A DNA stretch of 20,151 nt from Lachnospiraceae bacterium UBA3282 (GTDB lineage Bacteria > Bacillota > Clostridia > Lachnospirales > Lachnospiraceae), in assembly GCA_002361735.1 (NCBI GenBank), contig DETS01000111.1, positions 1-20,151 of the forward strand, written 5' to 3'. Shown here piece by piece: positions 13,209 to 20,151 of the stretch (position 1 is its first letter; each line of letters starts with the position of its first letter). The notes under the pieces are model-generated. The model saw only the letters and a list, made by a program, of their open reading frames with translations. It had not been told where the DNA came from and did no database searches. Position numbers and translations under genes: made by a program.

Positions 13209-14888
13209 TTACTTCTGTCCGAGTCCCAGCCGATTCACCGCCGAGAAAATAGCCCGCACGGACGCCCTCGTGATATTGGAGCTGACGCCCACGCCATAGG
13301 TCACGTGACCAGTCTCCACATCAAGCAGATGGATATAAGCAGCCGCCTGCGAATTGGAGCCGCTCTGGAGCGCGTGCTCCTCGTAATCAAGGATCTTGAT
13401 GGAAATCTCCAGCTCCTCCTGCAAACCGCGCTTTACGGCGTCGATAGGACCGTTTCCAACCGCCTCAAAGGTCTTCTCTGTCCCTGCATCGGTATAGACT
13501 ACCGTCACCTTGGTATCAAATTCGGATTCTGTCTCATCGCTCAAGTCATCCACTTTGAGTTTCCTGAAATGAATGGGTTCTTTCTTCAGCAGGTACTCCT
13601 CGCGGAAACTCTCCATGATCTGATCGGGACTTACTTCGCCCTGTTTCTCGGAAATCGCCTGAATCACATTGGCAAACTCACGGTGCATTCCCTTCGGCAG
13701 CTTAAAGCCGAAATAGGTGTCCATAATAAAGGCAACGCCGCCTTTGCCGGACTGTGAATTGATGCGCACGATGGGTTCGTACTCCCTACCGATATCAGCG
13801 GGATCGATCGGCAGATAGGGCACCTCCCAATATTCGCCGCCGCGCTCCTTCATCGCCTTTACACCCTTGTTGATGGCATCCTGATGCGATCCTGAGAAAG
13901 CGGTAAACACGAGTTTGCCCGCGTAGGGGTGTCTGGGATGTACGGGAATCTTACAGCATCTCTCGTATATTTCAATGCTCTCGTTCACATGCTCGATGGC
14001 AAGCTGCGGATCGATGCCCTGCGAGAACATGTTATAGGCAATGTTTAAGATATCTACGTTGCCCGTGCGTTCGCCGTTTCCGAAAAGCGTACCCTCGATG
14101 CGGTCCGCGCCTGCCAGAAGCGATAATTCAGCGCTGGCAACGCCGGTTCCCCTGTCATTATGGGGATGGACGCTTAAAATAATGGCCTCACGGTTTTCCA
14201 GATGCTTATTCATCCACTCGATCCTGTCCGCAAAGACGTTGGGCGTGGTCATCTCCACCGTGGAAGGAAGGTTGATGATCATAGGATTTTCTTTGGTCGG
14301 TCCCCACTCCCTCTGGACGGCATTGCAGACTTCCAGTGCGTAATCGAGTTCCGTGCCCGTAAAGCTCTCGGGCGAGTACTCTAAAATGATCTTTCCGGGG
14401 AAGTTTGCCGCATGGCGTTTCACCATCTTTACGCCTTCCACGGCAATGTTCGTGATCTCCTCGCGGCTCATGTTGAACACGACGTCCCGCTGCAGGGTCG
14501 AGGTGGAATTATAAATATGCACGATTGCCTGTTTGCAGCCCTCTATGGACTCGAAGGTGCGCTCCAAAAGCTCCTCACGGCACTGGGTCAATACCTGCAC
14601 CACCACATCATCCGGAATCAGTTTCCGGTCTACGAGCTGACGCAGGAAATCATATTCAATCTGGCTGGCTGCCGGGAAACCGATCTCGATCTCCTTAAAA
14701 CCCAGCTTAATGAGGTAGTTAAAAAACTCAATTTTTTCCGACACGACCATCGGGTCGATCAGCGCCTGGTTGCCGTCCCTTAAATCAACGCTGCACCATA
14801 TGGGCGCCTTTTCGATCTGTTTATTAACCCATTCTCTTTCCGGATAATCCACCACGGGATTTCTGCGGTATCTCTTATAATTCAACAT
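13209..14888 (-). CDS. leuA: 2-isopropylmalate synthase
   Basis: LeuA condenses acetyl-CoA with 2-oxoisovalerate in the first committed step of leucine synthesis. The 559-residue protein is of the longer (actinobacterial/fungal-like) LeuA type, recognisable from the N-terminus NPVVDYPEREW. Catalytic and metal-site blocks are SVDLRDGNQALIDPM (D38), VHPHNDRGTG and GNGERTGN. The C-terminal 130 residues form the LeuA allosteric domain (AVGNGPIDAVKRGLQ, then GSNSQAAAYIHL and SSNITRASVRAI) through which leucine normally inhibits. The start has a very strong AAGGAGGAGG site. No other leucine-pathway gene is adjacent; the only partner is the sirtuin gene downstream. No T-box or leucine-rich leader peptide is visible in the 105 bases upstream. 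Confidence -1.
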   Translation of the reverse strand: MLNYKRYRRNPVVDYPEREWVNKQIEKAPIWCSVDLRDGNQALIDPMVVSEKIEFFNYLIKLGFKEIEIGFPAASQIEYDFLRQLVDRKLIPDDVVVQVLTQCREELLERTFESIEGCKQAIVHIYNSTSTLQRDVVFNMSREEITNIAVEGVKMVKRHAANFPGKIILEYSPESFTGTELDYALEVCNAVQREWGPTKENPMIINLPSTVEMTTPNVFADRIEWMNKHLENREAIILSVHPHNDRGTGVASAELSLLAGADRIEGTLFGNGERTGNVDILNIAYNMFSQGIDPQLAIEHVNESIEIYERCCKIPVHPRHPYAGKLVFTAFSGSHQDAINKGVKAMKERGGEYWEVPYLPIDPADIGREYEPIVRINSQSGKGGVAFIMDTYFGFKLPKGMHREFANVIQAISEKQGEVSPDQIMESFREEYLLKKEPIHFRKLKVDDLSDETESEFDTKVTVVYTDAGTEKTFEAVGNGPIDAVKRGLQEELEISIKILDYEEHALQSGSNSQAAAYIHLLDVETGHVTYGVGVSSNITRASVRAIFSAVNRLGLGQK

Positions 14889-14959
14889 AATTGTGCCTCC
14901 TCCTTATAGCAATGATCAATGTGATTTTTCAATCTGTCCTCTTTCCTTAACAATGTGAA

Positions 14960-14982
14960 GGACCCGCCATTACAGCGGGTCC
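14960..14982 (-). terminator. Hairpin between the HPr gene and leuA, weak terminator
   Basis: An 8-bp perfect stem GGACCCGC / GCGGGTCC with a 7-base loop lies 11 bases after the HPr stop codon. On the minus strand it is followed by TTCACATTG, a poor U-tract, so termination is probably partial and leuA may be reached by read-through. The T-run (GTTTTG) is on the + strand side, where there is no gene to end. Confidence -1.
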
Positions 14983-14993
14983 GTTTTGTGACG

Positions 14994-15257
14994 TTATTCT
15001 CCAAGACCGTTTTCGATCGCGCCAACCAGCGCCTTCAGGGCCTCTTCCTCATCCTCTCCATCACACACAAACTCAATCTCATCGCCACATTTGACACACG
15101 CCCCCAAGACGCTTAGGACGCTTTTGGCGTTCGCTGTATTTTCACGGAATGAAAACGTTATGAGAGATTTGAACTGCATCGCTTCCTTACATAGGATGCC
15201 AGCAGGTCTTAGGTGCAGCCCCGTTGGATTTTTAATCACTACCTTTTGACTTACCAT
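14994..15257 (-). CDS. ptsH: HPr family phosphocarrier protein
   Basis: HPr passes phosphate from enzyme I to sugar-specific PTS proteins and, in Firmicutes, reports sugar status through Ser46 phosphorylation. With the start at 15257 the protein has 87 residues. The phosphorylatable His falls at position 15 (NPTGLHLRPAG) and the regulatory serine at 46 (NAKSVLSVLG), both canonical. The open frame reaches back to 15326, but those extra codons overlap the promoter (15298-15326) and that start has no ribosome binding site; 15257 has AGAAAGAGG upstream. Odd points: cysteines in the 50s (LGACVKCGDE) and no enzyme I gene adjacent. It could be a Crh-like paralogue, though keeping H15 argues for HPr. 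Confidence -1.
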   Translation of the reverse strand: MVSQKVVIKNPTGLHLRPAGILCKEAMQFKSLITFSFRENTANAKSVLSVLGACVKCGDEIEFVCDGEDEEEALKALVGAIENGLGE

Positions 15258-15297
15258 AACCCCGTCCTCTTTCTTATCTGTCATAGTGGATAGTATG

Positions 15298-15326
15298 AGT
15301 ATACCATCTTCCCCAATATATCTCAA
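15298..15326 (-). promoter_or_regulatory. Sigma-A promoter for the HPr gene
   Basis: On the minus strand: TTGAGA (15326-15321), 17-base spacer, TATACT (15303-15298), predicting a start near 15291 and a 34-base leader. It begins 4 bases after the glmM stop codon, so HPr can be expressed independently of the cdaA-cdaR-glmM operon. Confidence -1.
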
Positions 15327-15329
15327 GCC

Positions 15330-16679
15330 CTACAACATAATATTCTGAATCAACTCGGCAAGCTTTTTTGCTTCCGCCGTGATCAGCTTCTGATCCTTTC
15401 CCTCGATCATCACACGCACGAGCGGCTCCGTTCCGGAAGGACGGATGAGCACACGGCCCTCGCCCGCAAATTTTTTATCGAGCGCGGCAATCGCTTCCGC
15501 GATCTCGGGATAGTCCATGAAATTCTCTTTTTTATGATTCGGCACCTTAGCGCCGACAAGCGCCTGCGGCATCACTTCCATGATGGAAGCTAACTCCGAC
15601 AAAGGCTTTTTCGTCTCCACGAGCACCTGCAAAAGATGCAGTGCGCTGAGAAGACCGTCTCCCGTGGTATTCTCATCAAGGAAGATCACGTGACCGGACT
15701 GCTCGCCGCCGAGGCTGGCTCCGATCTCCCGCATCCGTTCCAGCACATAACGGTCACCGACCTTGGTCTGTTCGATCTTAATGCCGTTCTCCTCGCCCAT
15801 CAGGAAAAAGCCGAGGTTGCTCATGACGGTAGCGACAATGGTGTCGTGGTTGAGTTTACCCTGCGCTTTCATATGAGTGCCGACGATCGCCATGATCTGA
15901 TCGCCGTTTACAATGTGTCCCAGCTCATCCACGGCAAGCAGTCTGTCCGCGTCTCCGTCGAAAGCCAGACCGAGCTGTGCCTTCTCGTAGACAACCCTCG
16001 CCTGTAATTCCTCCATATGTGTGGAACCGCAATTGGCGTTGATGTTCGTACCATCCGGATTATTATGGATCGCCACGACCTCTGCGCCCAGCTCTTTCAT
16101 GGTCTCCACGGAAGTGTAGAACGACGCGCCCTCCGCGCAGTCCATCACGATCTTCATGCCGGTGAGATCGACATTCACCGCTTTCATAGCGTGGTTAATG
16201 TACTCCTCCCTGGCATCGGTACGGTACTTGATCTTGCCGACGCTCGCTCCGGTAGGAAACTTGACACCGCGCATATCGCTCTTGATCAATTCCTCAATTT
16301 CATCTTCCAGAGAATCGGGCAGCTTGTAACCGTTGCCGTCAAAAAATTTGATACCGTTAAATTCCACGGTATTATGGGAGGCGGAAATAACAACGCCTGC
16401 ATCCACCTTATATTTTCTGGTCAGATACGCCACCGCGGGCGTAGGAACAACACCCACGTAAACCGCATTCGCACCCACGGAGCACACGCCTGCCATCAGG
16501 GCATTCGCCAGCATGTCGCCGGAAATCCTCGTGTCGCACCCCACCATGATCGTAGGTTTGTGCGCGTTCTCCCTCGTGAGGACATAAGCGCCTGCCTGCC
16601 CCAGCTGCATCGCCAAAAGGGGAGTGAGTTCCTCGTTTGCGATGCCGCGCACACCGTCCGTGCCAAATAATCTCGCCAT
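15330..16679 (-). CDS. glmM: Phosphoglucosamine mutase
   Basis: GlmM converts glucosamine-6-phosphate to glucosamine-1-phosphate for UDP-GlcNAc and peptidoglycan synthesis. The 449-residue length is standard. It has LFGTDGVRG at the N-terminus, the phosphoserine loop VISASHN (S101), the metal site DGDADR (residues 241-246), GEQSGH, and the sugar-phosphate loop RPSGTEPLVRVM near the C-terminus. It follows cdaR by 24 bases with GGAAAGGA upstream of its ATG. The cdaA-cdaR-glmM order is widely conserved in Firmicutes, where GlmM binds CdaA and lowers c-di-AMP synthesis. Identification is very secure. Confidence -1.
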   Translation of the reverse strand: MARLFGTDGVRGIANEELTPLLAMQLGQAGAYVLTRENAHKPTIMVGCDTRISGDMLANALMAGVCSVGANAVYVGVVPTPAVAYLTRKYKVDAGVVISASHNTVEFNGIKFFDGNGYKLPDSLEDEIEELIKSDMRGVKFPTGASVGKIKYRTDAREEYINHAMKAVNVDLTGMKIVMDCAEGASFYTSVETMKELGAEVVAIHNNPDGTNINANCGSTHMEELQARVVYEKAQLGLAFDGDADRLLAVDELGHIVNGDQIMAIVGTHMKAQGKLNHDTIVATVMSNLGFFLMGEENGIKIEQTKVGDRYVLERMREIGASLGGEQSGHVIFLDENTTGDGLLSALHLLQVLVETKKPLSELASIMEVMPQALVGAKVPNHKKENFMDYPEIAEAIAALDKKFAGEGRVLIRPSGTEPLVRVMIEGKDQKLITAEAKKLAELIQNIML

Positions 16680-16703
16680 ATCGTTCTTATCCTTTCCGGG
16701 TTT

Positions 16704-17984
16704 TTATTCCTTTTCTATCAAATGCACGCGCACTTCCGTAGGATTGCCCTGTTTGACAGTTTCCAACGCGGTAGTCGCGTTCACCGGCATCCAATAACTG
16801 CCCTCGGCAATCTCCTCTAAACCTTCCTCGTCCATCCAAGCATCCAGATCGATTACCGCAGTCACATCTTCCGCCGTGATCTCGTCCAAAACGGTGGACA
16901 ACCCCGTCAGCATCACGCTGCATTCATTTGCCGGCTCAGTGATGACCGCTTCGTATTGGTCCGGCAGTCCCTCAAAGAGGATCTTACCGACAGGAATCCG
17001 TACCGCGCGGTTCTGTTCCGCCTCGATCTTTGCCACGGCATTGACTTTACCGTCAAAATCTTCCTCCGCAAGAACCACATTTGCCGGAAGATAATCATTG
17101 ATATCCACCGACGCCGTCACATCCTCCGTTGCATCCGTCACATCCAGGATGCCCTCGGGAATCTCGATCGCGTCAAGCCTTGACAGATACTTTGAGCGCG
17201 CGGCTACCGTAATGCTCGGTCTGGTGAAGGAAACCTCGCCCGTAAAACCGTAACCGTCTTCCGGTCTGCCCGTGACCTTACAGGTGAGGGGCAGCTTCTT
17301 GAGCTCCAGGATATCCACGCTGACGCGTACCCTGGTAATACTTTTCTCGATGTTGCTCGAGACGATTTCCCCACCGTCCTCATCGTAGAGGCGGATATTG
17401 GAGTCTGTGGAAATGGCATTTGTAAAGCCGGAAATGTCCACCTCTGCCTGCGCTTTGGTCACGCGGGAAATCACGGACTGCGGCCCCGATATGCGGATCA
17501 GGTTCTGCTCCGTGGTCACGTCTCCTACCATATAGCCCTCCCGTACTTCTCCTGTGGTAATGGATTTTAAGGGCAGAGAACGGGTCTGTTTCTCCTCGAT
17601 GCTCAGCTTTACGCTGTCGATATTTCCTTTAATACTGTCTAATTTATCGTTGTATTTATTTGTGGAGAATTTGATGGCGACCGTGTCCACGCTGGTCAGG
17701 TCATTCACATCAGCTTCCGCCACGATATTGCTCTTATCCAGCGCGTCAATGATGGAACGCGGCGCCGATATCGTTACGACATCCACCGTATCCGTGCCGT
17801 CCAGCACTTCGTACACCTGACCCCTGTCCGTGATCAGGTTGGCATTCTTGATGGTCACAGGGACGTCGTTTACGCGAAAAGTGGCAATGGGATCATTGAT
17901 ATTCGTCACCACCAGCCAGAGCAAAGCAGCGCAGAGAAAGGAAGCAATCTTTAAGCCCAAATTGGCAGTAAGCTTATTTTTCAT
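16704..17984 (-). CDS. cdaR: CdaR, YbbR-domain regulator of the diadenylate cyclase
   Basis: Membrane-anchored protein of 426 residues. A hydrophobic segment (IASFLCAALLWLVVTNI, residues about 12-28) serves as anchor. After it come about four extracytoplasmic YbbR repeats (for example DVPVTIKNAN, ISAPRSIIDAL, ISGPQSVISRV, LKKLPLTCKVTGRPEDGYG, IPVGKILFEGLPDQYEAVI). In related bacteria CdaR contacts CdaA and tunes its activity. The open frame extends upstream to 18095, but those codons lie inside cdaA. The ATG at 17984, with AGGCAGGGATC upstream, overlaps the cdaA end by 11 bases, consistent with translational coupling. Confidence -1.
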   Translation of the reverse strand: MKNKLTANLGLKIASFLCAALLWLVVTNINDPIATFRVNDVPVTIKNANLITDRGQVYEVLDGTDTVDVVTISAPRSIIDALDKSNIVAEADVNDLTSVDTVAIKFSTNKYNDKLDSIKGNIDSVKLSIEEKQTRSLPLKSITTGEVREGYMVGDVTTEQNLIRISGPQSVISRVTKAQAEVDISGFTNAISTDSNIRLYDEDGGEIVSSNIEKSITRVRVSVDILELKKLPLTCKVTGRPEDGYGFTGEVSFTRPSITVAARSKYLSRLDAIEIPEGILDVTDATEDVTASVDINDYLPANVVLAEEDFDGKVNAVAKIEAEQNRAVRIPVGKILFEGLPDQYEAVITEPANECSVMLTGLSTVLDEITAEDVTAVIDLDAWMDEEGLEEIAEGSYWMPVNATTALETVKQGNPTEVRVHLIEKE

Positions 17985-18855
17985 ACTTGATCCCTGCCTT
18001 TCCGCCGACTTTTCCCTTAAAGAGCTTGCGCTTCTTTTCCTCAATTGGCTTATCCTGAATCTCCTGAAGCCGTTCGCGCAGTCTTCCCGCGTCAAGGCTT
18101 CTCTCCAGCGCGCCGCCGTAAGCTACGCTGATCTTTCCGGTCTCCTCAGAAACGATCACCGTCAGGGAATCCGTCACCTCGGAAATGCCGACGCCCGCCC
18201 TGTGTCTGGTGCCGAGATCTTTGCTCAGCGCCATATTATCGGACAGCGGCAGATAGCAGGTCGCGGATACAATACGGTTGCCGCGCACGATCACCGCCCC
18301 GTCGTGGAGGGGCGTATTATGCTCAAAGATATTGATGAGGAGCTGGCTGGAAATAATACCGTCCACATCGATTCCTGTTCTCTCATATTCTCTCAGGGAC
18401 TGCTCGTGTTCAATGACGATCAGCGCTCCCGTTTTGACTTTTCCCATTTCAACGGATGCCTTCACGATCTCCCCGATGGTACGGTCGGAAAAACGACCGT
18501 CCTCCCGCTTATTGGAATCCAAAAAGGTGGCAAGAAAATTTTTGCGCCCCAGTTCCTCCAATGCGGAGCGCAGCTCCGGCTGCAGCACCACCACAAAAGC
18601 AGTGGCGGCGATACTGATCAGATTAGGCACGATCCAGAGAATCGTGTTCATCTTACAAAAAGCCGCGATAATGATAAAAATCAAAATCACAATCACGCCT
18701 TTTAGGAGTGCCCATGCTCTCGTATTCTTGATCCAGAGCAGAATGTGGTACGCCACGAAGGTCAAAATGGCGATCTCCGCGACATCATTCCAGTGGAGCG
18801 TAGGCATATGCAGCCTTGCGAGATAGACGCCGATCCAATTATTCAGTTGTTCCAT
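17974..18855 (-). CDS. cdaA: Diadenylate cyclase CdaA (c-di-AMP synthase)
   Basis: CdaA joins two ATP into the second messenger c-di-AMP, which controls potassium and osmolyte uptake and cell-wall homeostasis. The 293-residue protein has three N-terminal membrane segments (about 25-42, 50-67, 72-91), then LQPELRSALEELGR. The DAC domain carries both catalytic signatures: DGA (185-187, LHDGAVIV) and GTRHRA (215-220), followed by GISEVTDSLTVIVSEETG. The C-terminal tail is lysine-rich. It starts six bases after the upstream membrane-protein gene with an AAGAGGCGGTGATGAG site. Also called dacA. Very secure. Confidence -1.
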   Translation of the reverse strand: MEQLNNWIGVYLARLHMPTLHWNDVAEIAILTFVAYHILLWIKNTRAWALLKGVIVILIFIIIAAFCKMNTILWIVPNLISIAATAFVVVLQPELRSALEELGRKNFLATFLDSNKREDGRFSDRTIGEIVKASVEMGKVKTGALIVIEHEQSLREYERTGIDVDGIISSQLLINIFEHNTPLHDGAVIVRGNRIVSATCYLPLSDNMALSKDLGTRHRAGVGISEVTDSLTVIVSEETGKISVAYGGALERSLDAGRLRERLQEIQDKPIEEKKRKLFKGKVGGKAGIKYEK

Positions 18856-18861
18856 CTCTCA

Positions 18862-19794
18862 TCACCGCCTCTTGGAATTGATCTGCTTCACTTTCTTCTC
18901 AGGTCTGGTCACCGTAACCTTGGGTACGGCCTTAACATAATAATAGTATTCATCGTCCTCAAATTGAACCTTTTCCGTTCGACTGTAATCGACATAAAAG
19001 ACAAAAAACTGCAGTACCAGCACGATGAGGAAGGAAATGACGGTTCCCAAAATAATACTGATCAAAGACTGGTTCGTATCAAAGATCAGGTCGCCCACAA
19101 GAAGCACCATAATATTGACCACCGCGCCCGCAATCATGGCGATCGTCCATGCGTAATCGACGCTCAGCCGCCGCAGAAGATAAACAACGATCACCGTAAT
19201 GGCAAAGGCGGCAATCACTACCACCATCTCCTTATTTTTTAATAAACCGTCAATAATAAACTTAAACTTGGCGGCTGTCTCTTCCTCCGCCATGGATGCG
19301 ATCACCGTTTCATTTTTCGTCACATAGTGCAGCATATAGTAAACGATCACGCCGCAGGCAACAGAAATCGCAGAGACAGGTCCCCCAATCAGTCCCATGG
19401 AAATGGGGATCACATACGGAATCCGCATGAGAAAACAAATCGGCAAAAGCACTACCACCAGAGTATCCTTCGGGGAAAACCGCAGATACAGTAAAAAGAG
19501 CAGTAAGAAACCGGCTCCTATCACCGCCGCGCATTCCATGCTGAAAGAGTAAAGGTGCAAAATCGAAAAAGCCGCCCCCATCACCACGATAAAATTCATC
19601 GGCATGAAGGAGCACATCAGCGCCACGATCAGCACCAAAGTAATCCGATTCAGCATCTCCATGTACCCAAGCCTGGAATTGAGCAGAATGAGGGTAATAA
19701 ATGCCAGCATGAATTTCAGAAGGGGCGTGATATACACCTCGTATTTGCCATATATAGTTAGCAACATCTGTTTGATAAGCAATAGCGTCGTCAT
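18862..19794 (-). CDS. Multi-pass membrane protein upstream of cdaA, unknown function
   Basis: A 310-residue integral membrane protein with about eight hydrophobic segments, separated into two groups by a cytosolic-looking stretch (residues about 158-187, NETVIASMAEEETAAKFKF). A charged C-terminal tail follows the last segment, with FEDDEYYYYVKAVPKVTVTR and a lysine/arginine-rich end. No transporter signature or ATP-binding partner is visible. The TGA overlaps nothing but lies only six bases before the cdaA ATG, so the two are surely co-transcribed, and a role around c-di-AMP, osmotic control or envelope growth is plausible. I do not recognise a named family. The ATG at 19794 has AAAGGA about 14 bases upstream, a little far; an internal start is possible. 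Confidence -1.
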   Translation of the reverse strand: MTTLLLIKQMLLTIYGKYEVYITPLLKFMLAFITLILLNSRLGYMEMLNRITLVLIVALMCSFMPMNFIVVMGAAFSILHLYSFSMECAAVIGAGFLLLFLLYLRFSPKDTLVVVLLPICFLMRIPYVIPISMGLIGGPVSAISVACGVIVYYMLHYVTKNETVIASMAEEETAAKFKFIIDGLLKNKEMVVVIAAFAITVIVVYLLRRLSVDYAWTIAMIAGAVVNIMVLLVGDLIFDTNQSLISIILGTVISFLIVLVLQFFVFYVDYSRTEKVQFEDDEYYYYVKAVPKVTVTRPEKKVKQINSKRR

Positions 19795-19857
19795 TCCCTG
19801 TCAATTCCTTTGTTCGTTGTTCTCGTATCAAATGCCGCGTAAATGCGGGACATTCTC

Positions 19858-20151
19858 TTAATCGCCGCCATGAGACGATTTTTTATACATGGCAGCAAGC
19901 CTGTGCAGATTCATATAATAGGTCCGCAGACTCCTTTTCGCCCTGCTGTATCTGACCGTGTAGACCGCGTACGCGATCACCGCATAGATGCCGACAGTGG
20001 CAAGATACCAGAATAAAACATTCTTCGCAAACTCCAGCAGATCCATCTTATAGATATCTGTCATAAAGATTTCAAAATCATAAAAAATGTACATAGCAAA
20101 AACCACTACAAATGCGATGGTTGCACTTATAATGGATTTAAGCACCTGCCA
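19858..20151 (-). CDS. Small membrane protein, 5' end probably outside window
   Basis: At least 95 residues with two hydrophobic segments (about 5-22, SATIAFVVVFAMYIFY, and 42-66, NVLFWYLATVGIYAVIAYAVY), followed by a strongly basic tail (VRYSRAKRSLRTYYMNLHRL) ending KKSSHGGD. The first possible start inside the window is a GTG at 20145, but the frame stays open through TGG CAG to the window edge and no ribosome binding site is visible. The true start therefore probably lies beyond 20151. It precedes the larger membrane protein by 63 bases on the same strand and likely belongs to the cdaA operon. Family not recognised. Confidence -1.
   Translation of the reverse strand, partial: WQVLKSIISATIAFVVVFAMYIFYDFEIFMTDIYKMDLLEFAKNVLFWYLATVGIYAVIAYAVYTVRYSRAKRSLRTYYMNLHRLAAMYKKSSHGGD

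Noticed and set aside
14889..14935. leuA promoter TTGAAA-N18-TATAAG on the minus strand
   Set aside because: Transcription would start inside or after the AAGGAGGAGG ribosome binding site, leaving leuA without it.
14889..14993. T-box or leucine leader attenuator before leuA
   Set aside because: No T-box sequence, no run of Leu codons, and only one hairpin, better placed as a weak terminator of the HPr gene.

Overview
The window looks like a chromosomal segment of an anaerobic, Gram-positive Clostridia bacterium, most likely a Lachnospiraceae. Three things point there: a pyruvate formate-lyase (PFL) locus, the conserved cdaA-cdaR-glmM block, and DUF951 and HPr-like small proteins, all with strong AGGAGG-type ribosome binding sites and sigma-A promoters. 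The taxonomic call is an inference from gene content and style, not from a marker search.

Left part, 1-3708, + strand: fermentation. The window opens inside a PFL gene whose reading frame stops before the glycyl-radical domain. That domain is a separate 80-residue gene (2256-2498). Between the two lie an array of hairpin repeats (1889-2000) and a 67-residue gene (2029-2232). The N-terminal half of this small protein resembles the start of the radical domain, but its C-terminal half has a CxxC-x6-C cluster instead of the radical loop. A terminator follows. A second transcription unit, with its own consensus promoter, then carries a 62-residue unknown protein and the PFL-activating radical-SAM enzyme (pflA). 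I find this split and partly duplicated PFL system the most interesting content of the window.

Middle part, 3709-10856: a roughly 300-base C-rich stretch with a G-quadruplex motif and direct repeats, then a giant open frame (4009-10410) for an immunoglobulin-like surface protein. It has no credible start codon or signal peptide. A TGA at 10408-10410 separates it, in the same frame, from one more Ig-like domain (10411-10764). It is either a freshly damaged gene or a silent cassette.

Right-middle part, 10857-15000: a DUF951 protein (minus strand), two candidate promoters with a 14-bp palindrome, a long leader, and a Uma2-type PD-(D/E)XK protein with a Gly/Glu/Arg repeat tail (+). Converging on it are leuA and a sirtuin gene (minus strand).

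Right part, 15000-20151, minus strand: two poly-membrane proteins, then cdaA, cdaR (YbbR) and glmM, then an HPr gene with its own promoter. This is the classic c-di-AMP/cell-wall-precursor block. CdaA makes c-di-AMP, CdaR modulates it, and GlmM makes glucosamine-1-phosphate and is known in other Firmicutes to bind and restrain CdaA.
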